This document shows positions 35,932 through 44,843 of a stretch of 64,000 bases of DNA, in pieces. A model generated the notes under the pieces. It was not told the DNA's origin, made no database searches, and worked only from the letters and a program-made list of their open reading frames with translations. Location: NCBI RefSeq assembly GCF_900111145.1, contig NZ_FOIR01000002.1, forward strand, positions 248,001 through 312,000, written 5' to 3'. The translations under genes were made by a program, and so were the position numbers. Position 1 is the stretch's first letter; each line of letters starts with the position of its first letter. The DNA is from Roseivirga pacifica. GTDB lineage: Bacteria; Bacteroidota; Bacteroidia; Cytophagales; Cyclobacteriaceae.

Positions 35932-37592
35932 TGAAAAGGTTATTGACACTTACCGCATTCGGCTTGTTCGCTCTAACGAGTTTACAGGCTCAAACAGGCC
36001 AGCAGGGGCAACAAGGTCAACAGCAGATAGAAGAAGCTGAGATTGTTATCCGTAAGGATAGAAAGATTGTTCTGCCACCGGCCACACGTAACTTTGAAAA
36101 GATACCGCAGCTGCCAAAGTCGACTGGTGAAAGCTCGCAACGCTTTGAGTTTAAGCGATACAATTTCGAGCTCGATCCGTTTATGCCCACTTTTCAGGCA
36201 GTGCAATATGCCGGAGAAACTGGCTTTAAAGAACTTAAGAGCAACTATATAAAGGCCGGTTTTGGAAATTACGTTACCCCTTATGTAGAAGCTTACATAG
36301 GTTCTAAGAGAAGGAGAAATTACCTCTATAACTTTTATGTAAGGCATTATTCTTCGCAAAAAGGGCCTGTGGCTGATGAGAACTCGGGTAATGGTAGTAC
36401 AGAAGCTGCTGTTAGTGCGAAGTTCTACGATGGTACCAATACTATTTCTGGCTCTTTATTGTATCAGCGCAGAAACGTGCACTTCTATGGTTATAACCCT
36501 GTGCTGGATTACAATCCTGAAGATATCGAGCAAATATTCAATAAGTTCTCTGCCATACTGGATGTAAGAAGAACGGTTAGTCACAATAAGTACGACTACC
36601 ATTTTAAAACTGATTGGGGTTTTATGAAAGACCTTTTTGAGTCCCGTGAGAGTAAGTTCTTCTTCGATACTGGCTTTGAATACAACTTTACTGATGAGTT
36701 TAAATTCGATGTTGACTTGCTAGGAACCCTCTCGAAGCGTAAGCAGGTTGATGAGACAGACTTTAGCCGAAACTATGTGAATATTATGCCGCGTTTGGTG
36801 TACACAACTGATGCAATTGGTTTAGAGGCTGGGTTCAATATTGCAGGAGATAATGATGACACTGGAGAAGGCGTAAAGCTTTATCCTGCAGTAAAAGCAT
36901 CTTATAAAGTAAACTCTGGGCTTTTGGCCTATGTAGGTTACGAGGGAAGCGTGGAAATGAACACGATGGAGTCTATTCTGAAAGAGAATCCTTTTATGAT
37001 GTCGGATTTTGAATTGAGGAATACGGAAAAGAAAAGCGATATTTTTGGTGGAATAGAAATGGATTTGACGGACAGGCTGCAATTGAAGTCGGGTTTTTCA
37101 ATAGCTGCGCTTAACAATATGCCTTTCTTAACCAACGCACAAACAGACTCTACCAAGTTCGAAACCCTGTTTGATGGCGGCACAACCGATCGTTTGAACG
37201 TGTTTGGTGCGATTAACTTTGAGAATCCGGGCATGGTGCGTTCTTCATTACGTTTCGATTTCTTCAATTATTCATTGGCCACTTTAGCAGAGGCTTGGCA
37301 CAAACCAGACTATAAAGTAGCGTTTAACAATAGCTTCTTCCCGGTTGAAAAACTGGTAGTTACAGCCGACTTGTATTACCTAGGTGGTTTGAATGCTTTG
37401 AACGGAGAAACAGATGAGGCCTATAACCTTGATGATATTTTTGACCTGAATTTGGGCGCCAGATACGACATAAGTCAACGATTTGGTGTATTTTTACAAT
37501 TCAACAACCTGTTCGGGAAAGAATACCAGCGTTACCTTAATTATCCAACAAGAGGTATACAAGTGCTGGGAGGCCTTTCTGTATCATTCTAG
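35931..37592 (+). CDS. TonB-receptor-like outer-membrane barrel without plug
   Basis: 553 residues with a signal peptide (LLTLTAFGLFALTSLQA) and a Gln/Gly-rich mature start. The rest is amphipathic beta strand, ending GLSVSF with terminal Phe, and the NLFGKEYQRYLNYPTRGIQVLGG ending common to TonB-dependent receptors. No plug domain or TonB box is seen, and the length is short for a receptor, so it is a barrel relative rather than a transporter with a plug. Coupled to the TPR gene by TAATG; the SPOR gene starts 75 bases downstream. Confidence 0.85.
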   Translation: MKRLLTLTAFGLFALTSLQAQTGQQGQQGQQQIEEAEIVIRKDRKIVLPPATRNFEKIPQLPKSTGESSQRFEFKRYNFELDPFMPTFQAVQYAGETGFKELKSNYIKAGFGNYVTPYVEAYIGSKRRRNYLYNFYVRHYSSQKGPVADENSGNGSTEAAVSAKFYDGTNTISGSLLYQRRNVHFYGYNPVLDYNPEDIEQIFNKFSAILDVRRTVSHNKYDYHFKTDWGFMKDLFESRESKFFFDTGFEYNFTDEFKFDVDLLGTLSKRKQVDETDFSRNYVNIMPRLVYTTDAIGLEAGFNIAGDNDDTGEGVKLYPAVKASYKVNSGLLAYVGYEGSVEMNTMESILKENPFMMSDFELRNTEKKSDIFGGIEMDLTDRLQLKSGFSIAALNNMPFLTNAQTDSTKFETLFDGGTTDRLNVFGAINFENPGMVRSSLRFDFFNYSLATLAEAWHKPDYKVAFNNSFFPVEKLVVTADLYYLGGLNALNGETDEAYNLDDIFDLNLGARYDISQRFGVFLQFNNLFGKEYQRYLNYPTRGIQVLGGLSVSF

Positions 37593-37667
37593 CCGTACAT
37601 TTCCGCATTTTAGTATAGTGTCGATAATTTGTTAATTTGACAGAACAATTTTCAACCTTAACGATTT

Positions 37668-38519
37668 ATGGCTGCAAAAAAGAAAAGCGATTCTTCTAAG
37701 GAAGATGAGAACAAAAAGACGCCTGCCCGCAAAAGGGGTGGTGGTACCAGAAAAAAACAGGTAACCAAAAAAGAAGAGAAGAAAGAGGAACCTACTCAAG
37801 AAGAAACCAATGTTGATGACGATTTTGGTTTAGATGATATTGAGTTGGATGAAGAAATCACCCCTGCTGAAGAAGTAGAGGAGATAGAAACCTCTGAGCC
37901 TGAGCAGCCAAAAGTGGAAGAGCCAGCACCGGAAGAAGAAAAAGAAGCGGCACCTGTCGCCTTTGAAAGTTCTTCGGAAGACAGCGTGGTTACTCCTGTG
38001 GTTGAAGAGGCACCAATTGAAGCAACTGAGACTCCTGAAAAAACAGAAGAAGTGAAAGAAGAAAAAGAAGAAGAGAAGAAAGGCGGACTATTGTGGTTAT
38101 GGATTGTGTTGATCCTTTTAATTGCTGCCGTACTGCTTTATTTCTTGGTTTTCAATAAAAAAGAAGAGCCAAAACCACAGCCAAAAAAGGTTGAACAGCC
38201 TGTGCAGCAAGAGCCGGAACGACAACCAGAACCGGAGCCAGAACCTGCACCTCAACCAACTGCAGAACTCCATACAATTTCGGCACCTGACGGACGTTTC
38301 TATGTTGTTATTGGTAGTTTCTACGATGCAGACTTGGCCGAAGATAAAGCCAATACCATTGTAGCATCTGGTAGAAGCGCCTTTTTACTTGCACCATCTG
38401 GTAACTTTAAGTTTCATAGGGTAGGTGTAGAGCCGCAAGGTTCTGCCAATGCTGCCGAAGCTGAAAAGGCTGAGCTGGTTCAAGAGTTTGGAGAAGAAAT
38501 CTGGGTTGTTAAATATTAA
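37668..38519 (+). CDS. SPOR-domain membrane protein with acidic cytoplasmic region
   Basis: 283 residues. Residues 1-35 are Lys/Arg-rich, 35-140 are highly acidic low complexity (Glu/Pro/Thr), one membrane helix at about 142-162 (GGLLWLWIVLILLIAAVLLYF), a Pro/Glu linker, then a C-terminal SPOR domain (FYVVIGSFYDADLAEDKA...FKFHRVGVEPQGS), which binds peptidoglycan stripped of stem peptides in known cases. The exbB ATG follows one base after the stop. It probably ties the ExbB/D motor to the cell wall. Confidence 0.9.
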   Translation: MAAKKKSDSSKEDENKKTPARKRGGGTRKKQVTKKEEKKEEPTQEETNVDDDFGLDDIELDEEITPAEEVEEIETSEPEQPKVEEPAPEEEKEAAPVAFESSSEDSVVTPVVEEAPIEATETPEKTEEVKEEKEEEKKGGLLWLWIVLILLIAAVLLYFLVFNKKEEPKPQPKKVEQPVQQEPERQPEPEPEPAPQPTAELHTISAPDGRFYVVIGSFYDADLAEDKANTIVASGRSAFLLAPSGNFKFHRVGVEPQGSANAAEAEKAELVQEFGEEIWVVKY

Positions 38520-38520
38520 T

Positions 38521-39204
38521 ATGCTATTCTTTCAAGATTTAAGCACCCCTGCAGATACCACAGCGATTGATGCAGGTGGTGAAGGCATTTTGTCTTTTTT
38601 TGATTTATTGTTAAAAGGTGGATTTTGGTTAGTACCCTTGGTTATTCTGTGGGTAATGGCCATTTACATTTTCTTTGAGCGTTTAAGAAACCTTAATCGT
38701 GCAGCAAAAACACCTTTCGAGTTTATGGAGAAAATAAAGGAGCTGGTAGCCAATGGCGATGTTAATGGCGCCAAGTTACTCTGCTCTCAAACCGATAGTC
38801 CAATTGCCAAAATGATTGAGAAGGGAATTAACCGAATAGGTAGCCCACTCAAAACCATTGAGGCTTCTATTGAAAACGTGGGTAAAATTGAGGTTTATAA
38901 ACTAGAAAAGAACCTATCGTTGTTAGCCACTATTTCGGGTGCTGCGCCAATGATTGGCTTCCTTGGTACGGTTTCGGGTATGATTCAGGCCTTTATTGCC
39001 ATTGCGCAAGAAGAAGGTTCTGTAAGCCCAAAACTACTTTCAACAGGTATTTACGAAGCAATGATTACCACTGCAGCCGGCTTGGTTGTAGGTATTATTG
39101 CATACTTAGGTTACAATTACCTCGTTTCTAAAGTGCAGAAGGCTATTCACTACATGGAATATACTTCTATTGATTTTATTGACTTACTACAAGAACCGCA
39201 GTAA
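38521..39204 (+). CDS. exbB: MotA/TolQ/ExbB proton channel family protein
   Basis: 228 residues from the ATG at 38521; the open frame begins at 38449 inside the SPOR gene, but the ATG one base after that stop is clearly the start. Three membrane helices: about 25-50, 137-160 (SGAAPMIGFLGTVSGMIQAF) and 180-205 (AMITTAAGLVVGIIAYLGY). The family forms the proton channel of TonB or Tol motors in the inner membrane. Overlaps exbD by one base (TAATG). Confidence 0.93.
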   Translation: MLFFQDLSTPADTTAIDAGGEGILSFFDLLLKGGFWLVPLVILWVMAIYIFFERLRNLNRAAKTPFEFMEKIKELVANGDVNGAKLLCSQTDSPIAKMIEKGINRIGSPLKTIEASIENVGKIEVYKLEKNLSLLATISGAAPMIGFLGTVSGMIQAFIAIAQEEGSVSPKLLSTGIYEAMITTAAGLVVGIIAYLGYNYLVSKVQKAIHYMEYTSIDFIDLLQEPQ

Positions 39205-39593
39205 TGGATATTAAATCGAAACATAAAGTAGAATCTAATTTCAGCATGTCGTCAATGACGGACATCGTGTTTCTGTTATTGATCTTCTTTATGCTTACGG
39301 CTTCTTTCATTACACCTTCTGGTTTGCCGGTAAACTTGCCAACAGCGGCCAGTTCTAGTCTGCAAATGCAAAAGAACAGCCTTACCATTACGGCCGATCT
39401 TAAGTATTACCTAAACGACAAAGAGGTCTCGCTCAATAATTTGGAACGAGAATTGCGTGCTTTAGTAGGTGACAGCGAGGGAACATTGAGCTTGAATATT
39501 GACAAGTCGGTTCCTACTGGCGATTTTGCCAGAGTAGGTGGCATAGCAGCCAAATTAAAGCAGAAGACGATTTTAGTGACAAACCCAGAGTAA
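39204..39593 (+). CDS. exbD: ExbD/TolR-family biopolymer transport protein
   Basis: 129 residues. Short cytoplasmic start, one membrane helix (about 16-36) beginning SSMTDIVFLLLIFFMLTASF with the essential Asp of the proton path (MTD), then a periplasmic domain that ends LKQKTILVTNPE. Standard length. Overlaps exbB and tonB each by a single base. Could equally be called TolR; no Pal or TolB is seen here. Confidence 0.93.
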   Translation: MDIKSKHKVESNFSMSSMTDIVFLLLIFFMLTASFITPSGLPVNLPTAASSSLQMQKNSLTITADLKYYLNDKEVSLNNLERELRALVGDSEGTLSLNIDKSVPTGDFARVGGIAAKLKQKTILVTNPE

Positions 39594-40558
39594 TGTCAAA
39601 CCAAGAGCAAAAAGATAAGCGATTTAGCATGACGATGTCGATCATCGTTCATGGTTCGCTTTTGCTTATATTCTTCTTTTTGGTGGCTTGGAAAGAACCC
39701 GATCCGCCAATTCCTGAATACGGCATCGAAATTAACTTTGGTCAGCAAGACGTTGGCGGTGGCAATACCGAACGAGAGGCCGAAGCAAAGATTGAAGATA
39801 CCGTAGAGGAAGAAGCGCCTGATAGCGAGGTGGAAACCGAAGAGGTAGAGGAGATAGTAGAAGAAACTCCTGAGGAAGTAATTGAAGAAGTTACTGAACC
39901 TGTAGAAGAGGTAACTCCGCCAGTTGAAGAAACCGAGCCTGAACCAGTAAAAACCGAAGAGGTAATTGAAAAGCCAGTTACTACGCCCGAAAAGGCTGAG
40001 GTAAAGGTGGAAGAGCAACCTAAAAAGGAAGAGGTTAAGCCGGTTGAAGAGAAGAAGGAGGAAGCAAAACCCGTAGAAGAGAAAAAAGTAGAGGAGAAGC
40101 CAGTTGAAAAACCGAAAACAGTTGATCAGCGGGCGATTATGGGAGGTAAGAAAACGAATAACAATACTACAAACCCAGCCTCTAACAATCAGGGAGACGA
40201 CCCTGACAAAAAAGGTAACGCTGGTGATCCTGAAGGCAAAAAGGAAACCAAGGGCAAAAGCCCAGGCGGTGCCGATTTAGGTGTAAGTTATAGTTTAGAT
40301 GGCTGGAAGTGGCAAAGACCGCCAGCCGAAAAAGACGACTCACAAGTAGATGGTGTTATTAAGTTCGCTATAGAGGTTGATGATAGAGGTAAAGTGTTGA
40401 GCGTTTCAGAACTTCCTGGAGGTTCAATTAGTGATAAGACAATTGTAGAGTTTTATAGAAAGCAGGTAATGGAGCTTTCATTTATTCAGCTCGATCCAAG
40501 TAAATCACCTGCAGCTATATCTAAAGGAGAAGTGACCTTTATAATAAAGACCAACTAA
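39593..40558 (+). CDS. tonB: TonB-like energy transducer
   Basis: 321 residues. An N-terminal membrane anchor (about 14-34, MSIIVHGSLLLIFFFLVAW), a very long acidic Glu/Val/Pro/Lys-rich spacer (about 55-185), a Gly/Asn/Asp-rich segment, then a C-terminal region (about 240-321) with VDGVIKFAIEVDDRGKV, like TonB_C domains. It would carry energy from ExbB/ExbD to outer-membrane partners. The last codons lie inside a terminator hairpin shared with the convergent gene. TolA is the alternative reading. Confidence 0.87.
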   Translation: MSNQEQKDKRFSMTMSIIVHGSLLLIFFFLVAWKEPDPPIPEYGIEINFGQQDVGGGNTEREAEAKIEDTVEEEAPDSEVETEEVEEIVEETPEEVIEEVTEPVEEVTPPVEETEPEPVKTEEVIEKPVTTPEKAEVKVEEQPKKEEVKPVEEKKEEAKPVEEKKVEEKPVEKPKTVDQRAIMGGKKTNNNTTNPASNNQGDDPDKKGNAGDPEGKKETKGKSPGGADLGVSYSLDGWKWQRPPAEKDDSQVDGVIKFAIEVDDRGKVLSVSELPGGSISDKTIVEFYRKQVMELSFIQLDPSKSPAAISKGEVTFIIKTN

Positions 40559-40576
40559 TCAGTTGGTCTTTATTAT
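40541..40576. terminator. Bidirectional terminator encoded inside two convergent genes
   Basis: Perfect 16-base stem 40541-40556 / 40561-40576 with loop AATC. Both stop codons (40556-40558 and 40561-40559) lie in or next to the loop; A/T-rich bases at both bases of the stem provide T-runs each way. Confidence 0.88.
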
Positions 40577-41329
40577 TTTACCTGAGCCTGTTACGCGTGT
40601 GTTTACCTGCGGATTTCCTTTATAGCTAATATCTCCAGATCCTGTTAATCTTACCGTAAGTTTAGTTTCTGCATAGGCAGATATGTTGCCAGAACCGGTT
40701 AAAGTCGCATTAACTTCCTTACTAGTTAAACCAAATCCGCTAAAACTTCCAGAGCCACTTATGGCTACATCTAGCATATCTGAAGTGCCATTGAATTGAA
40801 TATCAGAAGAACCCGTAATAGTTGCGTTAATGCTTCCCGCACTTACTTCATTAGCGTTTAGGTTGCCAGAACCTGTGGCATAAACTTCCAAATTTGAAAA
40901 TGTACCACAAAGACTAAGGTCGCCTGAGCCTGAAAGTACCACTTTCAATTCTTCAGCTTCAAAACAGTTTTCGGTTTGTAATGAACCAGACCCTGTGAAG
41001 CTCAGCGAGCTAAGGGCTGTGGTATAAATGGTGATGTTGATAATACCAGAACTGTTAATGTTTGAACGTGTACCGAGCTTCAATTCATTGCCGTGAATAT
41101 TCACTTTGATTACATTAAATAGGTTTTCGTGCGCTTCAATTACCACTTCAGGGTTTTCGGTTACCTGCACCAGTGTCACTTTTGCTGGTAAGCCAATATT
41201 TACTTTTTCAAAGTCACCTAAGGTGTAGGTTTCAGTTACAACTGGTCCGCTAGGACTAATTCCATCCAAATCGCACGATGAAATGGACAATGTAAATAAT
41301 GCGATGAGTAATAGTGTTTGCTTTTTCAT
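40559..41329 (-). CDS. DUF2807 'head GIN'-type GSG-repeat lipoprotein
   Basis: 256 residues. Lipoprotein signal with Cys19 (ISSC). The body has repeated T/S-GSG units at regular spacing (FTGSGSL, LSGSGDL, ATGSGNL, ISGSGSF, LTGSGNI, LTGSGDI, VTGSGKI), which build a right-handed beta-helix in this Bacteroidota family. A surface or periplasmic adhesion or scaffold role is usual to propose, but no function is established. It converges on tonB and shares its terminator. Confidence 0.9.
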   Translation of the reverse strand: MKKQTLLLIALFTLSISSCDLDGISPSGPVVTETYTLGDFEKVNIGLPAKVTLVQVTENPEVVIEAHENLFNVIKVNIHGNELKLGTRSNINSSGIINITIYTTALSSLSFTGSGSLQTENCFEAEELKVVLSGSGDLSLCGTFSNLEVYATGSGNLNANEVSAGSINATITGSSDIQFNGTSDMLDVAISGSGSFSGFGLTSKEVNATLTGSGNISAYAETKLTVRLTGSGDISYKGNPQVNTRVTGSGKIIKTN

Positions 41330-41452
41330 TTGAGTATTTTGTTAACCTTCACCCTAATGACGTGACTCAGGCTAAACACACGTACACTGCTCCTAAAAAA
41401 CTTTAAAGCCAAGTTTGAATTACATTTATCCGATTACCATTAATTTCGCATT

Positions 41453-42688
41453 ATGAACTATTCAGAAGTATTGGACTTTCTTTACAGTGCGTTACCTATG
41501 TATCAGAAGGTAGGCAAACCGGCATTTAAAAAAGACCTTTCCAATACTAAGGCATTGTGTAAGCAGCTGGGTAATCCAGAGCAGAAGTTCAAGAGCATAC
41601 ATGTAGCCGGAACCAACGGAAAGGGCAGTACTTCACATATGTTGGCGGCTGTTTTTCAAGCCAATGGCTATAAAGTGGGGCTTTATACCTCTCCACATCT
41701 TAAAGACTTCAGAGAAAGAATTAAGATAAACGGAGAAATGATGCCTGAAGAAAAGGTTGTGGGATTTGTAATGAAGAACCGTGACTTTATCGATGAGTTA
41801 AAGCCTTCATTCTTCGAAATGACAGTTGGGTTGGCCTTTCAGCATTTTGCCGAAGAAGCAGTAGATATTGCCATTATAGAGACGGGCCTAGGAGGTCGCT
41901 TGGATTCAACCAATGTTATTACGCCAGAAATCTCCATCATTACCAATATTGGTTTCGACCATATGGATATGTTGGGCGATACAAGAGAAGCTATTGCTCG
42001 AGAAAAAGCAGGCATTATTAAGCCAGGAGTTCCGGTTGTAGTGGGAGAGTCTCACCCTGAAACGGATCATGTTTTTAGAGCCACGGCCATAGATCAAGGC
42101 TCGGATATTTTCTTCTCTCAGGCCTATCAAGAAGTGTTGACCGAACTATGGGAAACTGACCTTGGCAATCCATATCAAAAGGCCAACCTTACTACTGCCA
42201 TGTCGGCTGTATTTGTTCTGAAGAATTTGCTTAACTGGCCACTCGACCGGGATAAGTCCAAAGAAGGGCTTAAAAATGTAGTTAAGCTAACCAACTTTAA
42301 AGGGCGTTGGCAAAAGTTAAATGACAAACCTTTAACCATCTGTGATACAGGTCATAATAAAGAGGCGTTTGAATATATAGTTCCTGCTTTAGAAGGGCTA
42401 AGTAGTGGTCGGTTGTTTATGGTATTGGGCTTTGTTAAAGAAAAGAAGGTATCAGAAATACTATCAATGCTACCTCAGAATGCTTATTTGATCTTTTGTC
42501 AGGCTAAAATACCTAGGGCTTTTCCGCTTGATGAGCTAAAAGCTGTAGTAAACGAGCATGGTTTAGGAGCTGAGTACATTAGTGATGTAAATGAAGCGAT
42601 AGATTGGGCGAACACATTGGCTAAACCAGAAGATGTGATATTTGTGGGAGGAAGCACCTTTGTGGTAGCTGAAATTGAGAATTTATAA
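41453..42688 (+). CDS. folC: Folylpolyglutamate synthase / dihydrofolate synthase
   Basis: 411 residues of the Mur-ligase superfamily, cytoplasmic. P-loop HVAGTNGKGST (50-60); IIETGLGGRLDSTNVI and FDHMDMLGDT are the family metal and folate region; DTGHNKEA in the C-terminal domain is the glutamate-ligase motif. It adds glutamates to folates. The ATG at 41453 is preceded by a TAATTTCG box, one mismatch from the -7 consensus. The trmB ATG follows directly after the stop. Confidence 0.95.
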   Translation: MNYSEVLDFLYSALPMYQKVGKPAFKKDLSNTKALCKQLGNPEQKFKSIHVAGTNGKGSTSHMLAAVFQANGYKVGLYTSPHLKDFRERIKINGEMMPEEKVVGFVMKNRDFIDELKPSFFEMTVGLAFQHFAEEAVDIAIIETGLGGRLDSTNVITPEISIITNIGFDHMDMLGDTREAIAREKAGIIKPGVPVVVGESHPETDHVFRATAIDQGSDIFFSQAYQEVLTELWETDLGNPYQKANLTTAMSAVFVLKNLLNWPLDRDKSKEGLKNVVKLTNFKGRWQKLNDKPLTICDTGHNKEAFEYIVPALEGLSSGRLFMVLGFVKEKKVSEILSMLPQNAYLIFCQAKIPRAFPLDELKAVVNEHGLGAEYISDVNEAIDWANTLAKPEDVIFVGGSTFVVAEIENL

Positions 42689-43348
42689 ATGGGGAGATCT
42701 AAGTTGAAAAGGTTTGCAGAAAACCTTGAGAGAGAAAACATACTACAAGACGACAAACCGAATTTCGATAAGCTTAAGGGGAACTGGAATAAGGCGCATT
42801 TTAAGAATGACTTGCCGTTGATTGTAGAACTAGGCTGTGGCAAAGGGGAGTACAGCGTTGGGCTAGCGGAGCGATTTCCACAAAACAACTTTATAGGGGT
42901 TGATGTAAAAGGCGACAGGCTTTGGGTAGGAAGTACTGAAGCCATAGAAAAGGGGATTGATACCGTTGCTTTTTTACGTGCTCAAATTCAGCAAATTGAT
43001 ACGTTTTTCGATGAGGACGAAGTGTCTGAGTTCTGGATAACTTTTCCTGATCCCAGACCAAAAAAGCGTGACATTAAACGCAGGCTTACAAGCCCACGCT
43101 TTCTTGAAATGTACAAGAAGCTTTTAAAGCCTGAAGGGATTGTCAACTTTAAAACAGACAACACAGCGCTGTTTGAATACACTTTGGAGACACTTCAAGA
43201 GCGAAAAGATATTAAAGATCTGAAGTTTACTTTCGACCTATATAACTCCGATTTGCAAGAGTATACGTTCGGGATTAAAACCACTTTTGAGAAGAAATAC
43301 CTAGAGAAAGGTGTAGAGATTAAGTATATGCAGTTTAAGTTTGCCTGA
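42689..43348 (+). CDS. trmB: tRNA (guanine-N7-)-methyltransferase
   Basis: 219 residues. SAM motif VELGCGKGEYS (about 46-56) and the TrmB signature FPDPRPKKRDIKRRL, where the usual W and H (FPDPWPKKRHxKRR) read R and D. It makes m7G46 in tRNA. Starts on the base after the folC stop and overlaps the PAP2 gene's start by one base, so folC-trmB-PAP2 form an operon. Confidence 0.94.
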   Translation: MGRSKLKRFAENLERENILQDDKPNFDKLKGNWNKAHFKNDLPLIVELGCGKGEYSVGLAERFPQNNFIGVDVKGDRLWVGSTEAIEKGIDTVAFLRAQIQQIDTFFDEDEVSEFWITFPDPRPKKRDIKRRLTSPRFLEMYKKLLKPEGIVNFKTDNTALFEYTLETLQERKDIKDLKFTFDLYNSDLQEYTFGIKTTFEKKYLEKGVEIKYMQFKFA

Positions 43349-43992
43349 TGCAGTCGAAGCCACACGTTTATTTCATCGTTCAGTTATTTACGGCAGTTTA
43401 CCTTTTTGCTTTTGGAGTTTACCTAATGATGTCCAATCATGGTGACTTTGTGCTGTTGGTAAACGAATATCATACACCATTTTGGGATGTTTTCTTTAAA
43501 TACTGGACCTATCTTGGCGATGGGGTAATGCTTGGTGTAGTGGCGCTCATAATGCTTTTCATCAACTATTATAGGTTCTTCGCTTTTCTAATTGCCATTG
43601 GCTTTCAGACAGTGTTTGTGCATATTTTTAAGCAGTGGCTTTATGCAGGTGAGCCACGGCCTAAAACTTTTTTTGCTGACTCTTTGGATCAACTCAATTT
43701 TGTAGAAGGGGTAGTTGTAAGAGGCTTTGATAGTTTTCCTTCAGGGCATACGGCATCCGCCTTTACCTTGGGCTTTTTTCTAATAATGATCTGTAAAAAT
43801 AAGTGGACACAGGTGCTCATTCTTGTGGCTACCATTTTGGTAGGAATATCACGGGTTTACATATTACAACACTTTGGTCGTGACATCTTCTTTGGAGCTA
43901 TTTTCGGTATCATTTCAGTACTACTCGGCTTCTACCTAATGCGTAATAAGGCCGACAGCCCTAAACTTCAAAAGGGGCTTTTGAAGCGGTAA
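43348..43992 (+). CDS. PAP2-family phosphatase, membrane
   Basis: 214 residues with five to six membrane helices. Catalytic motifs: a KQWLYAGEPRP segment (first motif, Lys and Arg), PSGHTASAF (second, His) and SRVYILQHFGRD (third, His and Asp). Such enzymes dephosphorylate lipid phosphates such as undecaprenyl pyrophosphate or lipid A. Overlaps trmB by one base. Confidence 0.92.
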   Translation: MQSKPHVYFIVQLFTAVYLFAFGVYLMMSNHGDFVLLVNEYHTPFWDVFFKYWTYLGDGVMLGVVALIMLFINYYRFFAFLIAIGFQTVFVHIFKQWLYAGEPRPKTFFADSLDQLNFVEGVVVRGFDSFPSGHTASAFTLGFFLIMICKNKWTQVLILVATILVGISRVYILQHFGRDIFFGAIFGIISVLLGFYLMRNKADSPKLQKGLLKR

Positions 43993-44062
43993 GGAGTTTT
44001 TGAACTACTACCGGTCGTGACTTTTAAATTTCTTTCTCAGTAGAATTAATAGAACATAAAAA

Positions 44063-44084
44063 AGCCCGCCATTATTGGTGGGCT
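44063..44084. terminator. Intrinsic terminator of the convergent PAP2 and DinB genes
   Basis: AGCCCGCC (44063-44070), loop ATTATT, GGTGGGCT (44077-44084), one G-T pair. A-run on the left gives a T-run for the leftward DinB transcript. Confidence 0.8.
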
Positions 44085-44105
44085 CTCTGTTGTTTGAATT
44101 AATGC

Positions 44106-44717
44106 TTATTGTTTCGGGAAACCAGGACTGGCAATCACTTCTTTCATTTGGTTAGTATGACGCTTAACATGACCGCTTATAAATAATACCGCCTGATAAG
44201 CGTCAATAGTACCAACTGGAGTTTGCGCATATCGATTACGAAGGTCATCATCGGTGTTCTTCATCCATTTTGCATGCTCAGCTCGGAGGCTCTTAAACTC
44301 CTTCATTACTGTTTTAAAGTCTTCTGGTTTATTTGTTGGCTCAAAAGGAGCTTGAGTTTGTACTTTTTGTTGTCGGCTTTCTATCATGCCTAAAAGCATC
44401 CTATCTTCCACTTGTACCTCTGCTCTTTTAGAAGGGTCTGGTGCAGTTTGCAAAGCAGTGGTTACAAATCCAGTCCAAATCGTTTCTTCAGAAATGGCCA
44501 TATGCTTTAGACATTCTTCTACAGACCAAGTATTAGCGTCTGGTTTATATGCTAATTGCTCCGCGCTCAGCCCTTTAGTAGTTTGCTCAACACCTTTGGT
44601 CGCTTCGTCCATATATTTTATGGCGAAGGCTCTTTCTTCTTTGGTCATAGGAGACTGAGCAAATGAACTTGCACTCATACCAAGACCAATCAATAGGGTA
44701 AATAGTCTGATTCTCAT
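44106..44717 (-). CDS. Exported DinB-family protein
   Basis: 203 residues with a signal peptide (LFTLLIGLGMSASSFA). A four-helix DinB/YfiT-like domain follows: WSVEECLKHMAISEE with the first metal-ligand His, and SGHVKRHTNQMKEV with the other two. DinB-like proteins are metal-dependent; some are thiol transferases. Most are cytoplasmic, so export is notable. Alone, with a terminator behind it. Confidence 0.87.
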   Translation of the reverse strand: MRIRLFTLLIGLGMSASSFAQSPMTKEERAFAIKYMDEATKGVEQTTKGLSAEQLAYKPDANTWSVEECLKHMAISEETIWTGFVTTALQTAPDPSKRAEVQVEDRMLLGMIESRQQKVQTQAPFEPTNKPEDFKTVMKEFKSLRAEHAKWMKNTDDDLRNRYAQTPVGTIDAYQAVLFISGHVKRHTNQMKEVIASPGFPKQ

Positions 44718-44843
44718 AATGATTAACTTTAGTGTCTTTTGGTTTCGCTTTTATGACGTGATGAAAGCCTTGACGGGGACATTTATGAGAATAATTTACA
44801 AAAAAATCGTTTAATGGTTCTTAAGGTGTTGTCAACCTATTGG

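Noticed and set aside
39596-40018. 140-residue leftward open frame opposite tonB
   Set aside because: Phe/Tyr/Leu-rich composition is the complement of the Glu/Lys-rich TonB spacer; no start context.
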